Assembly (NCBI RefSeq): GCF_014306105.1
Contig: NZ_JACRVF010000001.1
Span: 1,132,413-1,196,412, forward strand
From: Pontibacter cellulosilyticus
Lineage (GTDB): Bacteria > Bacteroidota > Bacteroidia > Cytophagales > Hymenobacteraceae
Length of the DNA stretch: 64,000 bases
Direction of reading: 5' to 3'
The translations under genes and the position numbers were made by a program. Shown here in pieces: positions 7,643-16,073 of this stretch; within the stretch, counting starts at the first letter, position 1, and the number at the start of each line of letters is the position of its first letter. The notes below the pieces were generated by a model that was not told the DNA's origin, did not search any database, and saw nothing but the letters and a program-made list of their open reading frames with translations.

Positions 7643-10111
7643 TCAGCTTCCCTCCCCCTGCTTTACATCATCATTACGTATACTTTTGCTTTTTCTAATA
7701 GCCTTCTGCTTGTCTGCTTTCCCAAACCGGTAGTCAAGTGTTACACGCACTGCACGGTTGTAATTGCTGATAAGCACCACTTTCTCGTAGGCAATCGGAC
7801 TAATTGGTGTTGATGTAACTTCTGCATCACCACGCATGCGCATGTTTGCTCTGAACGGATTATCAAAGGTTAAGCTAAGACCGCCGCGCTTATCAAACAT
7901 CTCTTTTTTGAAGGCAAGGCTATGAAAGGAGAATGGTGCATAGCTACCCAACAGTTGCACGTTTCGGGAGTTGCGCACCCAGTTAGCCTGTGCGCTGAAG
8001 CCCTTGGCGAAAATATAGGAAGAGTACAAGTTCAGGTTATTTATCCAGCCGCTGTTGCTGTTGTAGGTGCTTTGCAAGGACATGTGGTAAAGGTTCAGGC
8101 TGCCGCCAAGCGTCCAGCTTTTCATAGGTTTAGTGGAGCCTGTGAGACTGATGCCATAGCTTTCTTTTCGGGCTATGTTCCGGAAGGTGAGTGTCACCAC
8201 GTCCTGCGCATCGATGTTAGCCAACGCTTCAATGGCATTGTCTGTGAAGCGACTGTACAATGTAGCACTTAGCGAAGTAGTTTTTAAGTACGTACTGTAC
8301 CCAATCTCCAGCAGGTTAGTCAGCTCCGGCTTCAGGTCCGGATTTCCCTGCAGTACGGTGTTCGAGGTCTGCTCCATACGGTAGGGGTTCAGGTAGTAAA
8401 GCGATGGGCGCTGAATACGCTGCGTGAAGTTTGCCTTATAGGTATGCTTCTCTTTGTGCGTATAGGCAAGCGCCAAACTGGGCGTGATGTTATCATAGTC
8501 GCTCGTGAATCCAGCACCTTGTGAGGCAATGTCGGCTTGGATATCTGTATACTCATAACGACCTCCCAACTTTACCTGCAGCTGTTGAAAGGCGGTAAAG
8601 CCATATGTCAGGTAAGCGGCGTAAACGTCCTGCCCATATCGCATCTCATCAACAATGTCTGCTCCCGCTCCTGAAAGAAGATCAGTGCTTCTGTAAAAGG
8701 CATCACTCCTTACTTTCCGAAGTATAGACTTTGCACCTACCTCCAACAGTGATTTGTTATCAAACGGCTGCACGTAATCTACCTGGAACGTCAGTTCCTT
8801 ATTGCTTCCTTCGTTCGTGTTGCGCTTCAGCAAGTATGGCTCTTCTCCATCGTTCGCATAACGTTGCCTGATGGTATTGTCAGCATTGGCCACAGAATAC
8901 AGTGCAAGTATGGATAACTCCTGTTGCGGCTTACTGAAGGTGCGCGTAAAGTCTAGGTTATAATCTGTGGAGAGCCGTAGGCTTTTGGACCTGATGGCAT
9001 TGTTAAAGTCCTGCAGTACCTTGTTGTCTCTAACCATACTTACCTCCTGGTCGTTCTTCTGCAATGTGTTGGCACCACTTACACGCACACTACCAAGAAT
9101 TGTGCTTTTAGGTGTCAGGCTGTAATCAAACTCTAATTGGCTGTTTATAAAGGCGCCGTTAAAGTCCATACTGCCACCCTGAATGCTCGTGGAATTTGCG
9201 GTGGGCACAAAGGTAGTGTTGGTTAGGGAGCTGTTGCTTGTAAAGTGATTCACACCAAGCCTACCGTTCAGACCCAGGTTACCCCGCCGTACACTAAGAC
9301 TGCCGTTGCCATTGTTAGCACGCGTACCCCCTGTGATGGCAGCACTTCCATTTATACCCTGACCTCCCTCCTTTTTGGTAATAATATTGATGATCCCGGC
9401 TGTACCCTCTGCATCATAGCGGGAAGATGGACTAGTGATCACTTCCACAGCCTTAATCATGTCGGCAGGGATTTGTTTTAGTGCCTCGGACAGGTTTCCT
9501 GCCAGAATAGCTGAAGGTTTATTGTTGATGAGTACCTGCACATTGGCACTGCCGCGCAACTGCACATTGCCATCCGGATCCACAGACAACGACGGAACTT
9601 TCTGTAGTAAATCCGCAGCCGTGCCTCCCGCATTTGAAATGTCTTTGTCTGCATTATATACAGTACGATCCACCTTCTCTTCCACCAATGGTCTCTCTCC
9701 TACTATTTTCACTTCACGCAGTGCCTTTGCGTCTGGGGTAAGTGTAATGTTACCGACATCAATAACTTCATCTTTGCCCGTGATCGTAAGTACCGGAGAA
9801 AAGGTGGGTGTGTACCCCAGAAAATTCACTTTCAGTTTATACTTTCCCGCCGTGACTTTGCTGATGGTGAAACGCCCTTTTTCATCGGACATGGCCCCGT
9901 TTACTGGCTTTCTGGTGTCATCTTCAAGCAAAGCAATGGTAGCAAAGGCAACAGGTGCTTTTGTTTCGGCGTCAGTCACTATGCCGCTTATTTTACTGCT
10001 GCCTTGCTGTGCAACTTTACTACTTTCTTGCTGCTGTGCCTGTACAGGCTGTAGCGTCACCCTAAGTATTAAGCTCAGGCTCATCATTAAAAAAGTTAGG
10101 TTCTTCTTCAT
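7643..10111 (-). CDS. Outer-membrane beta-barrel receptor (TonB-dependent type), module 1
   Basis: 822 residues. A signal peptide (MKKNLTFLMMSLSLILRVTL, ending near VQAQ) is followed at about 38-125 by a carboxypeptidase-regulatory-like domain (KISGIVTDAETKAPVAFATI). A plug domain follows at about 130-245, with VEEKVDRTVYNADKDISNAG, VLINNKPSAIL and ITSPSSRYDAEGTAGIINI. The rest is an aromatic-rich 22-strand-like barrel of the OMP_b-brl_2 type. No TonB box was identified. In Bacteroidota these barrels import peptides, metals or other small ligands or act in signalling; the ligand here is unknown. It is transcribed away from a LytS/LytTR pair that starts 157 bases away, a layout repeated at 45.7-50.3 kb. 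Confidence 0.9.
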   Translation of the reverse strand: MKKNLTFLMMSLSLILRVTLQPVQAQQQESSKVAQQGSSKISGIVTDAETKAPVAFATIALLEDDTRKPVNGAMSDEKGRFTISKVTAGKYKLKVNFLGYTPTFSPVLTITGKDEVIDVGNITLTPDAKALREVKIVGERPLVEEKVDRTVYNADKDISNAGGTAADLLQKVPSLSVDPDGNVQLRGSANVQVLINNKPSAILAGNLSEALKQIPADMIKAVEVITSPSSRYDAEGTAGIINIITKKEGGQGINGSAAITGGTRANNGNGSLSVRRGNLGLNGRLGVNHFTSNSSLTNTTFVPTANSTSIQGGSMDFNGAFINSQLEFDYSLTPKSTILGSVRVSGANTLQKNDQEVSMVRDNKVLQDFNNAIRSKSLRLSTDYNLDFTRTFSKPQQELSILALYSVANADNTIRQRYANDGEEPYLLKRNTNEGSNKELTFQVDYVQPFDNKSLLEVGAKSILRKVRSDAFYRSTDLLSGAGADIVDEMRYGQDVYAAYLTYGFTAFQQLQVKLGGRYEYTDIQADIASQGAGFTSDYDNITPSLALAYTHKEKHTYKANFTQRIQRPSLYYLNPYRMEQTSNTVLQGNPDLKPELTNLLEIGYSTYLKTTSLSATLYSRFTDNAIEALANIDAQDVVTLTFRNIARKESYGISLTGSTKPMKSWTLGGSLNLYHMSLQSTYNSNSGWINNLNLYSSYIFAKGFSAQANWVRNSRNVQLLGSYAPFSFHSLAFKKEMFDKRGGLSLTFDNPFRANMRMRGDAEVTSTPISPIAYEKVVLISNYNRAVRVTLDYRFGKADKQKAIRKSKSIRNDDVKQGEGS

Positions 10112-10268
10112 AGAATTCGGCTTTAAATATGACCGAAGCTATCAAGACCGGGTACAGGAAAGTAATCTTTTCAATGGTTGGTGGCTTATTTTAAACCGTT
10201 GACAGGAATGGGGCTGGTTAGTCTGATTTTATATGCTGTAATTGCAATAGCAACAGCGGCTTACATTC

Positions 10269-11279
10269 ATGAAAAAGCAATTCCTATTCCTGCAGATCAT
10301 TGGCTGGCTTGTCACGTTCGCGCTATTCTTTTTATATGGGAATCAAGTGCTCGGCGCGTTCGGAACTGGTTATATACTGGCGATCACGGTTATGTCGTGT
10401 GTATCTTTTGCCCTGATCATCTACGGATATGTGTACTTTGTTTATCCCCGGTTTTATAAAGCTGGCGCCCTTACGCCTTTAGTGCTTGCGACAGCTACTT
10501 TATACGCGCTTGCTGTAGTGGGTCGGAGTTTAGTCGAGTACCTGCTGTTAGCCCCGGCTTATACTTTAAACACAGTCACATCTTTCATACACAACCACTC
10601 ATTGATCAATATCATCAGCTGCTTTATTGCGCTGGTAGTGGGTATTCTTTTAAATTCTGTAGTAGAAAGTATGGCCTTGCAGCAGCGCGAAGCAGAAATG
10701 AAACAGAGACAGGCAGAAACAGAACTCAAACTCCTGAAGGCACAGGTACAACCGCATTTCCTTTTCAACTCTTTTAACAACCTGTACTACGACACCTATA
10801 AAGCACTGCCGGACGTGGCGCAGCGCATTGCCATGCTATCGGAGATTATGCGCTACTTCCTGGAAGAGAGTCCCAAAGCCAGGGTTCCTATTCAAACAGA
10901 AATAGCGTTCATCAAAAACTACATCGAGCTGGAGAGAGTACGTCTCGCTAAGCCGCTCCACATTGGCTTGCAGGTAGACGAGAACGCACATGCACTCGTG
11001 CCCCCCATGCTTTTCATGCCTCTGGTAGAAAATCTTTTTAAACATGGCCTGGATAAAAATGCTGAAAACAGCGCCTCCATCACCCTAGCCGTGCAAGAAA
11101 ACGAAATTGATTTTGTTGTGCAGAACAGAATTGTCTCAGAAGAACCTTCAGCAAGGGTTGGCACAGGCCTGAAGAACCTAACAGAACGGCTCCAGCTTAT
11201 CTTTAAAGACAAGTATAAACTGGCCACAACACAGCAAGGAGAATATTTCAATGCGCACCTAAAAATCCCGCTGCTATGA
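10269..11279 (+). CDS. LytS/YehU-type sensor histidine kinase, module 1
   Basis: 336 residues. Four hydrophobic helices fill roughly residues 5-130, followed by a coiled coil (LQQREAEMKQRQAETELKLL) and the His_kinase domain with AQVQPHFLFNSFNN, where His163 is the expected phosphorylation site. The ATP-binding region has the N-box MLFMPLVENLFKHGL and the G-box VGTGLKNLTERL. Kinases of this family phosphorylate a LytTR regulator. Here the stop codon overlaps the start of that regulator by four bases (ATGA), so the two are translated together. The gene is divergent from the barrel receptor, which is the likely target or sensor partner (inference). Confidence 0.93.
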   Translation: MKKQFLFLQIIGWLVTFALFFLYGNQVLGAFGTGYILAITVMSCVSFALIIYGYVYFVYPRFYKAGALTPLVLATATLYALAVVGRSLVEYLLLAPAYTLNTVTSFIHNHSLINIISCFIALVVGILLNSVVESMALQQREAEMKQRQAETELKLLKAQVQPHFLFNSFNNLYYDTYKALPDVAQRIAMLSEIMRYFLEESPKARVPIQTEIAFIKNYIELERVRLAKPLHIGLQVDENAHALVPPMLFMPLVENLFKHGLDKNAENSASITLAVQENEIDFVVQNRIVSEEPSARVGTGLKNLTERLQLIFKDKYKLATTQQGEYFNAHLKIPLL

Positions 11280-11980
11280 ATATCAAGTGCCTGATTGTAG
11301 AAGATGAACCTAAGGCTGCAAGCCTGCTTGAAGAGTACATACACAACATCAGTTTTCTGGAGCTTTGCCACAAGGCTAACAATGCCATGGAAGCACTTGA
11401 TTATCTTAACACAGCGCAGGTGGACCTGGCATTTATGGACATCAACATGCCCGGTCTCTCTGGCCTCGATTTGTCTGACCTCTTGAAAGGAAAGCTCAAG
11501 GTTATCTTCACCACTGCCTACTCTGAGTATGCGGTGCAGAGCTACGAGAAAAACGCGATAGATTACCTCCTGAAGCCTATCACGTTCCAGCGTTTTATGC
11601 AGGCATCTCTAAAAGCAAAGGAAGCCATTAAACTTGCTAACAAAGCAGAAGGGAAAGAAGAAAGCAAAGACACTATTTTTCTCAAAAGTGGGAAGAAAAT
11701 CGTGCAGCTGAACTGGTCGGAGATTTACTATTTGGAGGGCTACCAAGAGTATGTTGCTGTTGTAACCGACCACGAAAAAATACTCGTTTACAAGCGCATG
11801 AAAGAGATGGAAAAACTGCTCCCGCCACAGTTTATGCGTGTGCACAACTCCTTTATCGTAAATATCACCAAGGTTAAGAAAGTAGAGGATAACCACATCT
11901 ACATCCTGGAAAGGGAAATTCCCGTGAGCAGAAAGTATAAGGAGGGGTTTTATGACGGACTACAAAACAATATGCTCTGA
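11276..11980 (+). CDS. LytTR response regulator, module 1
   Basis: 234 residues. Receiver domain at 1-120: acidic pair Glu9-Asp10, phospho-acceptor Asp55 in FMDINMPG, Thr-Thr-Ala at about 82-84 and Lys98 in LLKPI. A linker follows, then a LytTR DNA-binding domain from about residue 135 (DTIFLKSGKKIVQLNW, ILYLEG-like YYLEGYQEY, and RVHNSFIVNITKV). LytTR domains bind pairs of direct repeats in promoters. Its start overlaps the kinase stop. The intergenic stretch between the kinase and the receptor is the first place to look for binding sites, but I could not define the repeats by eye. Confidence 0.94.
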   Translation: MNIKCLIVEDEPKAASLLEEYIHNISFLELCHKANNAMEALDYLNTAQVDLAFMDINMPGLSGLDLSDLLKGKLKVIFTTAYSEYAVQSYEKNAIDYLLKPITFQRFMQASLKAKEAIKLANKAEGKEESKDTIFLKSGKKIVQLNWSEIYYLEGYQEYVAVVTDHEKILVYKRMKEMEKLLPPQFMRVHNSFIVNITKVKKVEDNHIYILEREIPVSRKYKEGFYDGLQNNML

Positions 11981-12353
11981 CGCTAAGCAGAACTACTTTA
12001 TTCTGATGACAGCAATTAAGTAATCAATCTATTTACAGCCATGTGCAGATATTTCCATATTTGAAATATAGTTATTATGGGTAAATAAGTAGCTCTAGTT
12101 ATTTACCTATAAAGTTTACAATCAGCCTTAAGAAGAACAATAAAACAAAAGGGGAGATTGAATTGCAAGCACATATAGACAGCTCGCAACTGTAGACACG
12201 ATTTATTTCACTTAGACCTGTAGCCACTCCTCTAGTATCGTCAGATCTTTATAGATAAGGTTCTACAATTCCATCCTTTGGTCTATTATAATAATAAAGC
12301 AGCTCCACATCAGATTGAGCGGCTTTCTCAGGCTCACCTGCATAGCTGCGCTT
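11981..12353. other. Intergenic region with repeat R2
   Basis: A 373-base gap between two convergent genes. The left 240 bases are AT-rich with no frame or RNA that I recognise. The right part holds repeat copy R2. Confidence 0.6.
12241..12331. repeat. Dispersed repeat copy R2
   Basis: Contains ACAATTCCATCCTTTGGTCT, then AATAATAAAGCAGCTCCACA and a hairpin closing with GAGCGGCTTTCTC. The left word and the hairpin are both conserved with R3, R5, R6, R7 and R8. It lies between convergent genes. Confidence 0.7.
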
Positions 12354-12986
12354 CTAGCTTTTCAGCAGGGCAAGCTTGACTCCCAATAATATAAATACCA
12401 TCCCTGTAAACCTGTCAAGCCATACCCTTACTTTGATATTCTGCTTAATCCTGTTTGAAAGTTTAGCGGAAAAAAGGGCTAAAACAATGCACCAAATCGT
12501 TCCGGTAGTAACAAAGGTCAGGCCGAGCACAAAGAAAGGCAAGGCGCTATTGGCATAGCCAGGGTCGATGAACTGCGGCAGGAAGGCCAGAAAGAACAAG
12601 GCTACCTTCGGGTTCAGCACATTCGTCAGTATCCCGGACAGGTAAATTTTCCTGTTGCTAATGAATGTTGCGTTCTCTTTGATGGCAAATTCACTCTTAT
12701 GCTTGGCGGCAACTGACCTAACACCCAAGTAAATCAAGTAAATTGCCCCTGCATACTTTACTACATTGAACGCCGTGGCAGACTGCGCCAGGATAATAGA
12801 CAGGCCAAAGGCCGCAAAAACGGTGTGAATTAAAGCGCCGGTGGAAATTCCCAAAGCAGAGAGAAGACCTGCCTTCCTGCCCTTAGAGATGCTCCTCCCA
12901 AGGATATAAACCGTGTCCGACCCGGGGGTGAGGTTGAGCAAAACCCCCGCCAGGAGAAAGGCCCCGAAATTGATGATCCCAAACAT
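12354..12986 (-). CDS. LysE/RhtB family amino-acid exporter
   Basis: 210 residues with about five to six membrane segments. The N-terminus carries the family mark LNLTPGSDTVYILGRSI, and the Gly-rich helix GRKAGLLSALGISTGALIH follows at once, as in LysE, RhtB and RhtC proteins. These export amino acids or related metabolites using the proton gradient; the substrate cannot be read from sequence. Length is normal for the family. The gene is single on its strand and convergent with the response regulator to its left. Confidence 0.92.
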   Translation of the reverse strand: MFGIINFGAFLLAGVLLNLTPGSDTVYILGRSISKGRKAGLLSALGISTGALIHTVFAAFGLSIILAQSATAFNVVKYAGAIYLIYLGVRSVAAKHKSEFAIKENATFISNRKIYLSGILTNVLNPKVALFFLAFLPQFIDPGYANSALPFFVLGLTFVTTGTIWCIVLALFSAKLSNRIKQNIKVRVWLDRFTGMVFILLGVKLALLKS

Positions 12987-13113
12987 ACTTCAATGGTATA
13001 ACTGGTGAATTGCCTTGCCGCGTTCGGGCAAGGTGCTGTGCTTTCTTTTGACTCGTCTGCGTCTTTGTTCATACACACACTAAGCACCATGCTGTTGCGC
13101 ACTATCTCCCGGC

Positions 13114-14190
13114 CTACACAAGATTCTGCCAAAACCAAAATCTTTTGTTGAGGACAATGGATGCAAGCCTCCTTCCTAGGGCGGGCTGGTTCCATTTCTC
13201 TCCCTTGTTGCTTAGGACGATCACAGTCACGTTATCGTCAACGAAGCGCTCAATGTCGTTCCTAAACCCATAGCCTTGACCTGCATGTGACAATGTCTTA
13301 TGCCCGAACGTGATCATGTTTTCCGCAACATACCACCCCATCCCGTATTGGATGATGCCAATAGGAGCAGCACTGACTATTCCAGCCTGCATTTTCTCTA
13401 ACTGGGCTTTACCCAAGATTGTTTGGGAGTAGAGTGCTTGATCGTATAAGTACATGTCCCCTACAGTCGAATACAGGCCGCCTCCCCCTACACTGAAACT
13501 AGAACTTGGGAACTCCACACTCTCCCCAGAAATGTAACCGGTTGCAGGAGCCCTTAGGGATGCTGTATCAAAGGTGGAGTGGCGCATTCCAAGCGGCAGA
13601 AGGATGTTCTCGTGCACATACACCTCATAAGGCTTATTGGACACATGTTCTATGATGTGGGCCAGCAGGGAGAAGTTAGCCGTGCTGTACTCAAACTCGG
13701 TTCCAGGCAAAGACTTCAAAGGCTGGGCTTTGATGATCTTTACCCATTCTTCTGTGGTGTAACTTTCCGACGGGTCTAAGTTCTCTCTGTAATTTCCTGA
13801 AATACCGGAACTGTTGCTCAGCAAATGTTCGATAGTTATTTGATTCCCATTAGGAAAGCCGGAAAGGTACTTGCCGATAGGGTCCTTTAAGGAAAGTAAC
13901 CCTTTCTCCTCTAGCTGCAATACCGAGACAGCAGTGAAGGACTTGGTGAGGGAGGCAACGGAGAACTGTGTTTCCAAAGTATTCGGTTTCTTTGCCTGGC
14001 GGTCTGCGTAACCATATGATTTACTAAATAACACCTCTCCCTGCTTCGCCACTAGAACAACCCCACTAAAACCATTCTCCAGTGCGTACTCATCCATGAA
14101 CGACTCCAAATTCGTTTCCTTGGAGCTTCCAAGAAAAAAAACCGCCAATGCAGTCAACGCCAAGAATAAACTAAAGACCTTCTTTTTCAC
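13114..14190 (-). CDS. Serine hydrolase, beta-lactamase class C/penicillin-binding fold
   Basis: 358 residues, secreted or anchored: MKKKVFSLFLALTALAVFFL is a signal segment. The active-site SxxK is Ser80-Leu-Thr-Lys83 in SVASLTKSFTAV. The second motif, usually Tyr-x-Asn, here reads Tyr168-Ser-Thr170 in EFEYSTANFSLL, so the Asn is replaced by Thr. The third motif is His302-Ala-Gly304 in LSHAGQGYGF. The family includes esterases, D-amino peptidases, carboxypeptidases and lactamases; sequence alone cannot choose. A TACCTTTG element lies just upstream. Confidence 0.9.
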   Translation of the reverse strand: MKKKVFSLFLALTALAVFFLGSSKETNLESFMDEYALENGFSGVVLVAKQGEVLFSKSYGYADRQAKKPNTLETQFSVASLTKSFTAVSVLQLEEKGLLSLKDPIGKYLSGFPNGNQITIEHLLSNSSGISGNYRENLDPSESYTTEEWVKIIKAQPLKSLPGTEFEYSTANFSLLAHIIEHVSNKPYEVYVHENILLPLGMRHSTFDTASLRAPATGYISGESVEFPSSSFSVGGGGLYSTVGDMYLYDQALYSQTILGKAQLEKMQAGIVSAAPIGIIQYGMGWYVAENMITFGHKTLSHAGQGYGFRNDIERFVDDNVTVIVLSNKGEKWNQPALGRRLASIVLNKRFWFWQNLV

Positions 14191-14218
14191 TTCTTCTAAG
14201 GTGTGGTTTATGAAAGAT

Positions 14219-14226
14219 CAAAGGTA
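14219..14226 (-). promoter_or_regulatory. -7 element TACCTTTG for the serine hydrolase
   Basis: CAAAGGTA on the plus strand reads TACCTTTG on the minus strand, 28 bases before the start codon. No -33 TTG is seen. Confidence 0.5.
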
Positions 14227-14483
14227 AAATGATCAAATTAGAAATATATAGTTTATTGAATATTTAATTTTAACGTTCTACCCTCAACCCAATATCTATG
14301 TCTTGAACTCAAACATGTTGCAAAACACAGGCTTGCCTAGTGACCTGGGAGCGGTATTTTAGTATATGTGAAAGCTGGTATAAAATCACTACCCCGATGT
14401 CCCAGAAGGTGGTGGCTTCTATTATGTATTAGCAATGTAAATCAGATAAGGTATTAAATTTGCAGGTAACCGCCTAATACAGC

Positions 14484-14586
14484 TAAATCCCTGTGGAAAA
14501 GATTTGATAATTCCATCCTTTGATTTACAAGAATAAAAGAGCAGCTCCACTTGACATGAAGTTGCTTGTTCAATTCGATAATTTAT
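14484..14586. repeat. Dispersed repeat copy R3
   Basis: Starts AAATCCCTGTGGAAAA, continues TTTGATAATTCCATCCTTTG, then a degenerate hairpin (AGCAGCTCCACTTG ... GAAGTTGCTTG) and ends TTCGATAATTTAT. The word TTYGATAATT therefore flanks the hairpin on both sides as a direct repeat. Confidence 0.75.
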
Positions 14587-14907
14587 ACTCCTCGGCCTCA
14601 TTCCTTCATTTTCATCAACTGTGTCATTCAGATAGGTCCATAAAACAGAGCATATGTTCTGTAAGAAAGATAAGAGTGACAAGCATTTACCTGCTGCCAA
14701 TCGTTCACCTTTAAGCTTTTGAGTAACTCACTTTGGCAAACTGTGCAGCTTAAGGGTCTCAAAGCTTACTCCCATCTCTGAGGGTCAATTTGTTAGCAAA
14801 GTATCCGAAACTACAGTATGCTTCCTACTTTATATCTGTAGCAACATTTGTATTTAATACACGTCCAACTGATGAAGGGTCTTTCGTATTTTACCACTTC
14901 AACAGAT

Positions 14908-16056
14908 ATGCATAGAATACTTTTACTACTATTCGCTGTTGCTATCAGCTTTCCGTGTTTGGCTCAGTTTCCCGCTGAAAAACCTGCTGACGAGCCGTAC
15001 CTGGACATAGGCGGTGCCCTTCGCTTCAACTACAACCTCTCCACCTGGAAGGAAGACCAATTGGAGCGGGGAGGCGACTTCGGGTTTGATATATTCCGCA
15101 TAAACGTAGAGGCAGCCTATAAAGGCATTAAGCTAAACGCAGAGTACCGGCACTATGCCGAGGGTTTTGGCGGGGGCATGTTAAAGCAAGGCTGGTTTCA
15201 GTATGATTTCTCAGAAGCATCGCAGATACAGGTAGGTTTAAACCAGGTGCCCTTTGGTATTCAGCAGTACAACTCCAACAACTGGTTCTTTAACATGACC
15301 TACTACATTGGCTTTGAAGACGACCACGACATGGGTATAAAGTATATCCGCGACACCGGTCGGTGGAAGTGGCAGGCGGCTTACTACAAAAGTGCCGAAG
15401 ACCTGGTGTTTAGCTCCGCAGAGCCTAGTCCCGACCGTTACTCTTATGACATTACCGGACGTAATAAAGAGAACAACCAGTTCGACTTTAAACTGGTGCG
15501 GCGGCTGGATGACAGCCTGGCCCATGAACTGGGCTTTTCGCTGCAAGGCGGCCTGCTATATAACTTAGATACAGAAGAGAACGGCACCCGCTACGCAGGA
15601 GCGGTACACTATGAGTATAAATCCGCGACCAGCCCCTGGAACATCAAGCTACAGGCCATGCTCTACCGCATCAATCCTGAATATGCTGCCGGAAATGATC
15701 TGAACTTTGTGGAGATGGGTGCCTATGGGGCCAACTACAACGTAGCCAACAAAGGAGAAATTTATACTGCAGGTGTAGCCTACAATATTCCCTTAGAAAC
15801 CCGCCTGTTGCAAAGTGTTTCCGTGTACAACAACTATGGCTACTATAACAAGCGGGTGAGCGGCTTTGAGAACTCCCACATGAACGTATTGGGTGCTCTA
15901 TGGACTGCTGGCCCCATGTACATCTACACAGATGCTGCCTTTGGTTACAATCAGCCCTGGCTTGGGCCTGAATGGACAAGCGCTTTCACCACTGGTACCG
16001 AAGGGGACACCGACTGGCACATGCGCTTTAACATCAACTTCGGATACTATTTCTGA
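14908..16056 (+). CDS. Porin of the OprO/OprP-like type
   Basis: 382 residues from ATG 14908. An upstream in-frame TTG would give 20 non-signal-like residues, so the ATG before MHRILLLLFAVAISF was preferred, with cleavage near CLAQ. The mature protein opens with PYLDIGGALRFNYNLSTW and has regular alternating beta segments rich in Tyr, Trp and Gly, ending in FNINFGYYF with a terminal Phe as in outer-membrane barrels. GLNQVPFGIQQYN fits the phosphate-selective-porin-like family. It lies 17 bases before a BCCT carrier and is probably the outer-membrane entry for the same solute (inference). Confidence 0.8.
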   Translation: MHRILLLLFAVAISFPCLAQFPAEKPADEPYLDIGGALRFNYNLSTWKEDQLERGGDFGFDIFRINVEAAYKGIKLNAEYRHYAEGFGGGMLKQGWFQYDFSEASQIQVGLNQVPFGIQQYNSNNWFFNMTYYIGFEDDHDMGIKYIRDTGRWKWQAAYYKSAEDLVFSSAEPSPDRYSYDITGRNKENNQFDFKLVRRLDDSLAHELGFSLQGGLLYNLDTEENGTRYAGAVHYEYKSATSPWNIKLQAMLYRINPEYAAGNDLNFVEMGAYGANYNVANKGEIYTAGVAYNIPLETRLLQSVSVYNNYGYYNKRVSGFENSHMNVLGALWTAGPMYIYTDAAFGYNQPWLGPEWTSAFTTGTEGDTDWHMRFNINFGYYF

Positions 16057-16073
16057 TTTAAACTATTCAATTA

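Larger units (their letters stand above)
14191..14907. other. Divergent intergenic region, 717 bases
   Basis: Holds a minus-strand promoter element near its left end and repeat copy R3 at 14484-14586. I see no gene in the remainder. As the flanking genes diverge, R3 cannot be acting here as an ordinary 3' terminator of either. Confidence 0.6.

Noticed and set aside
13114..14190. Naming the serine hydrolase a beta-lactamase
   Set aside because: The fold is shared by esterases and peptidases, and the altered Tyr-x-Asn motif gives no support for antibiotic hydrolysis.
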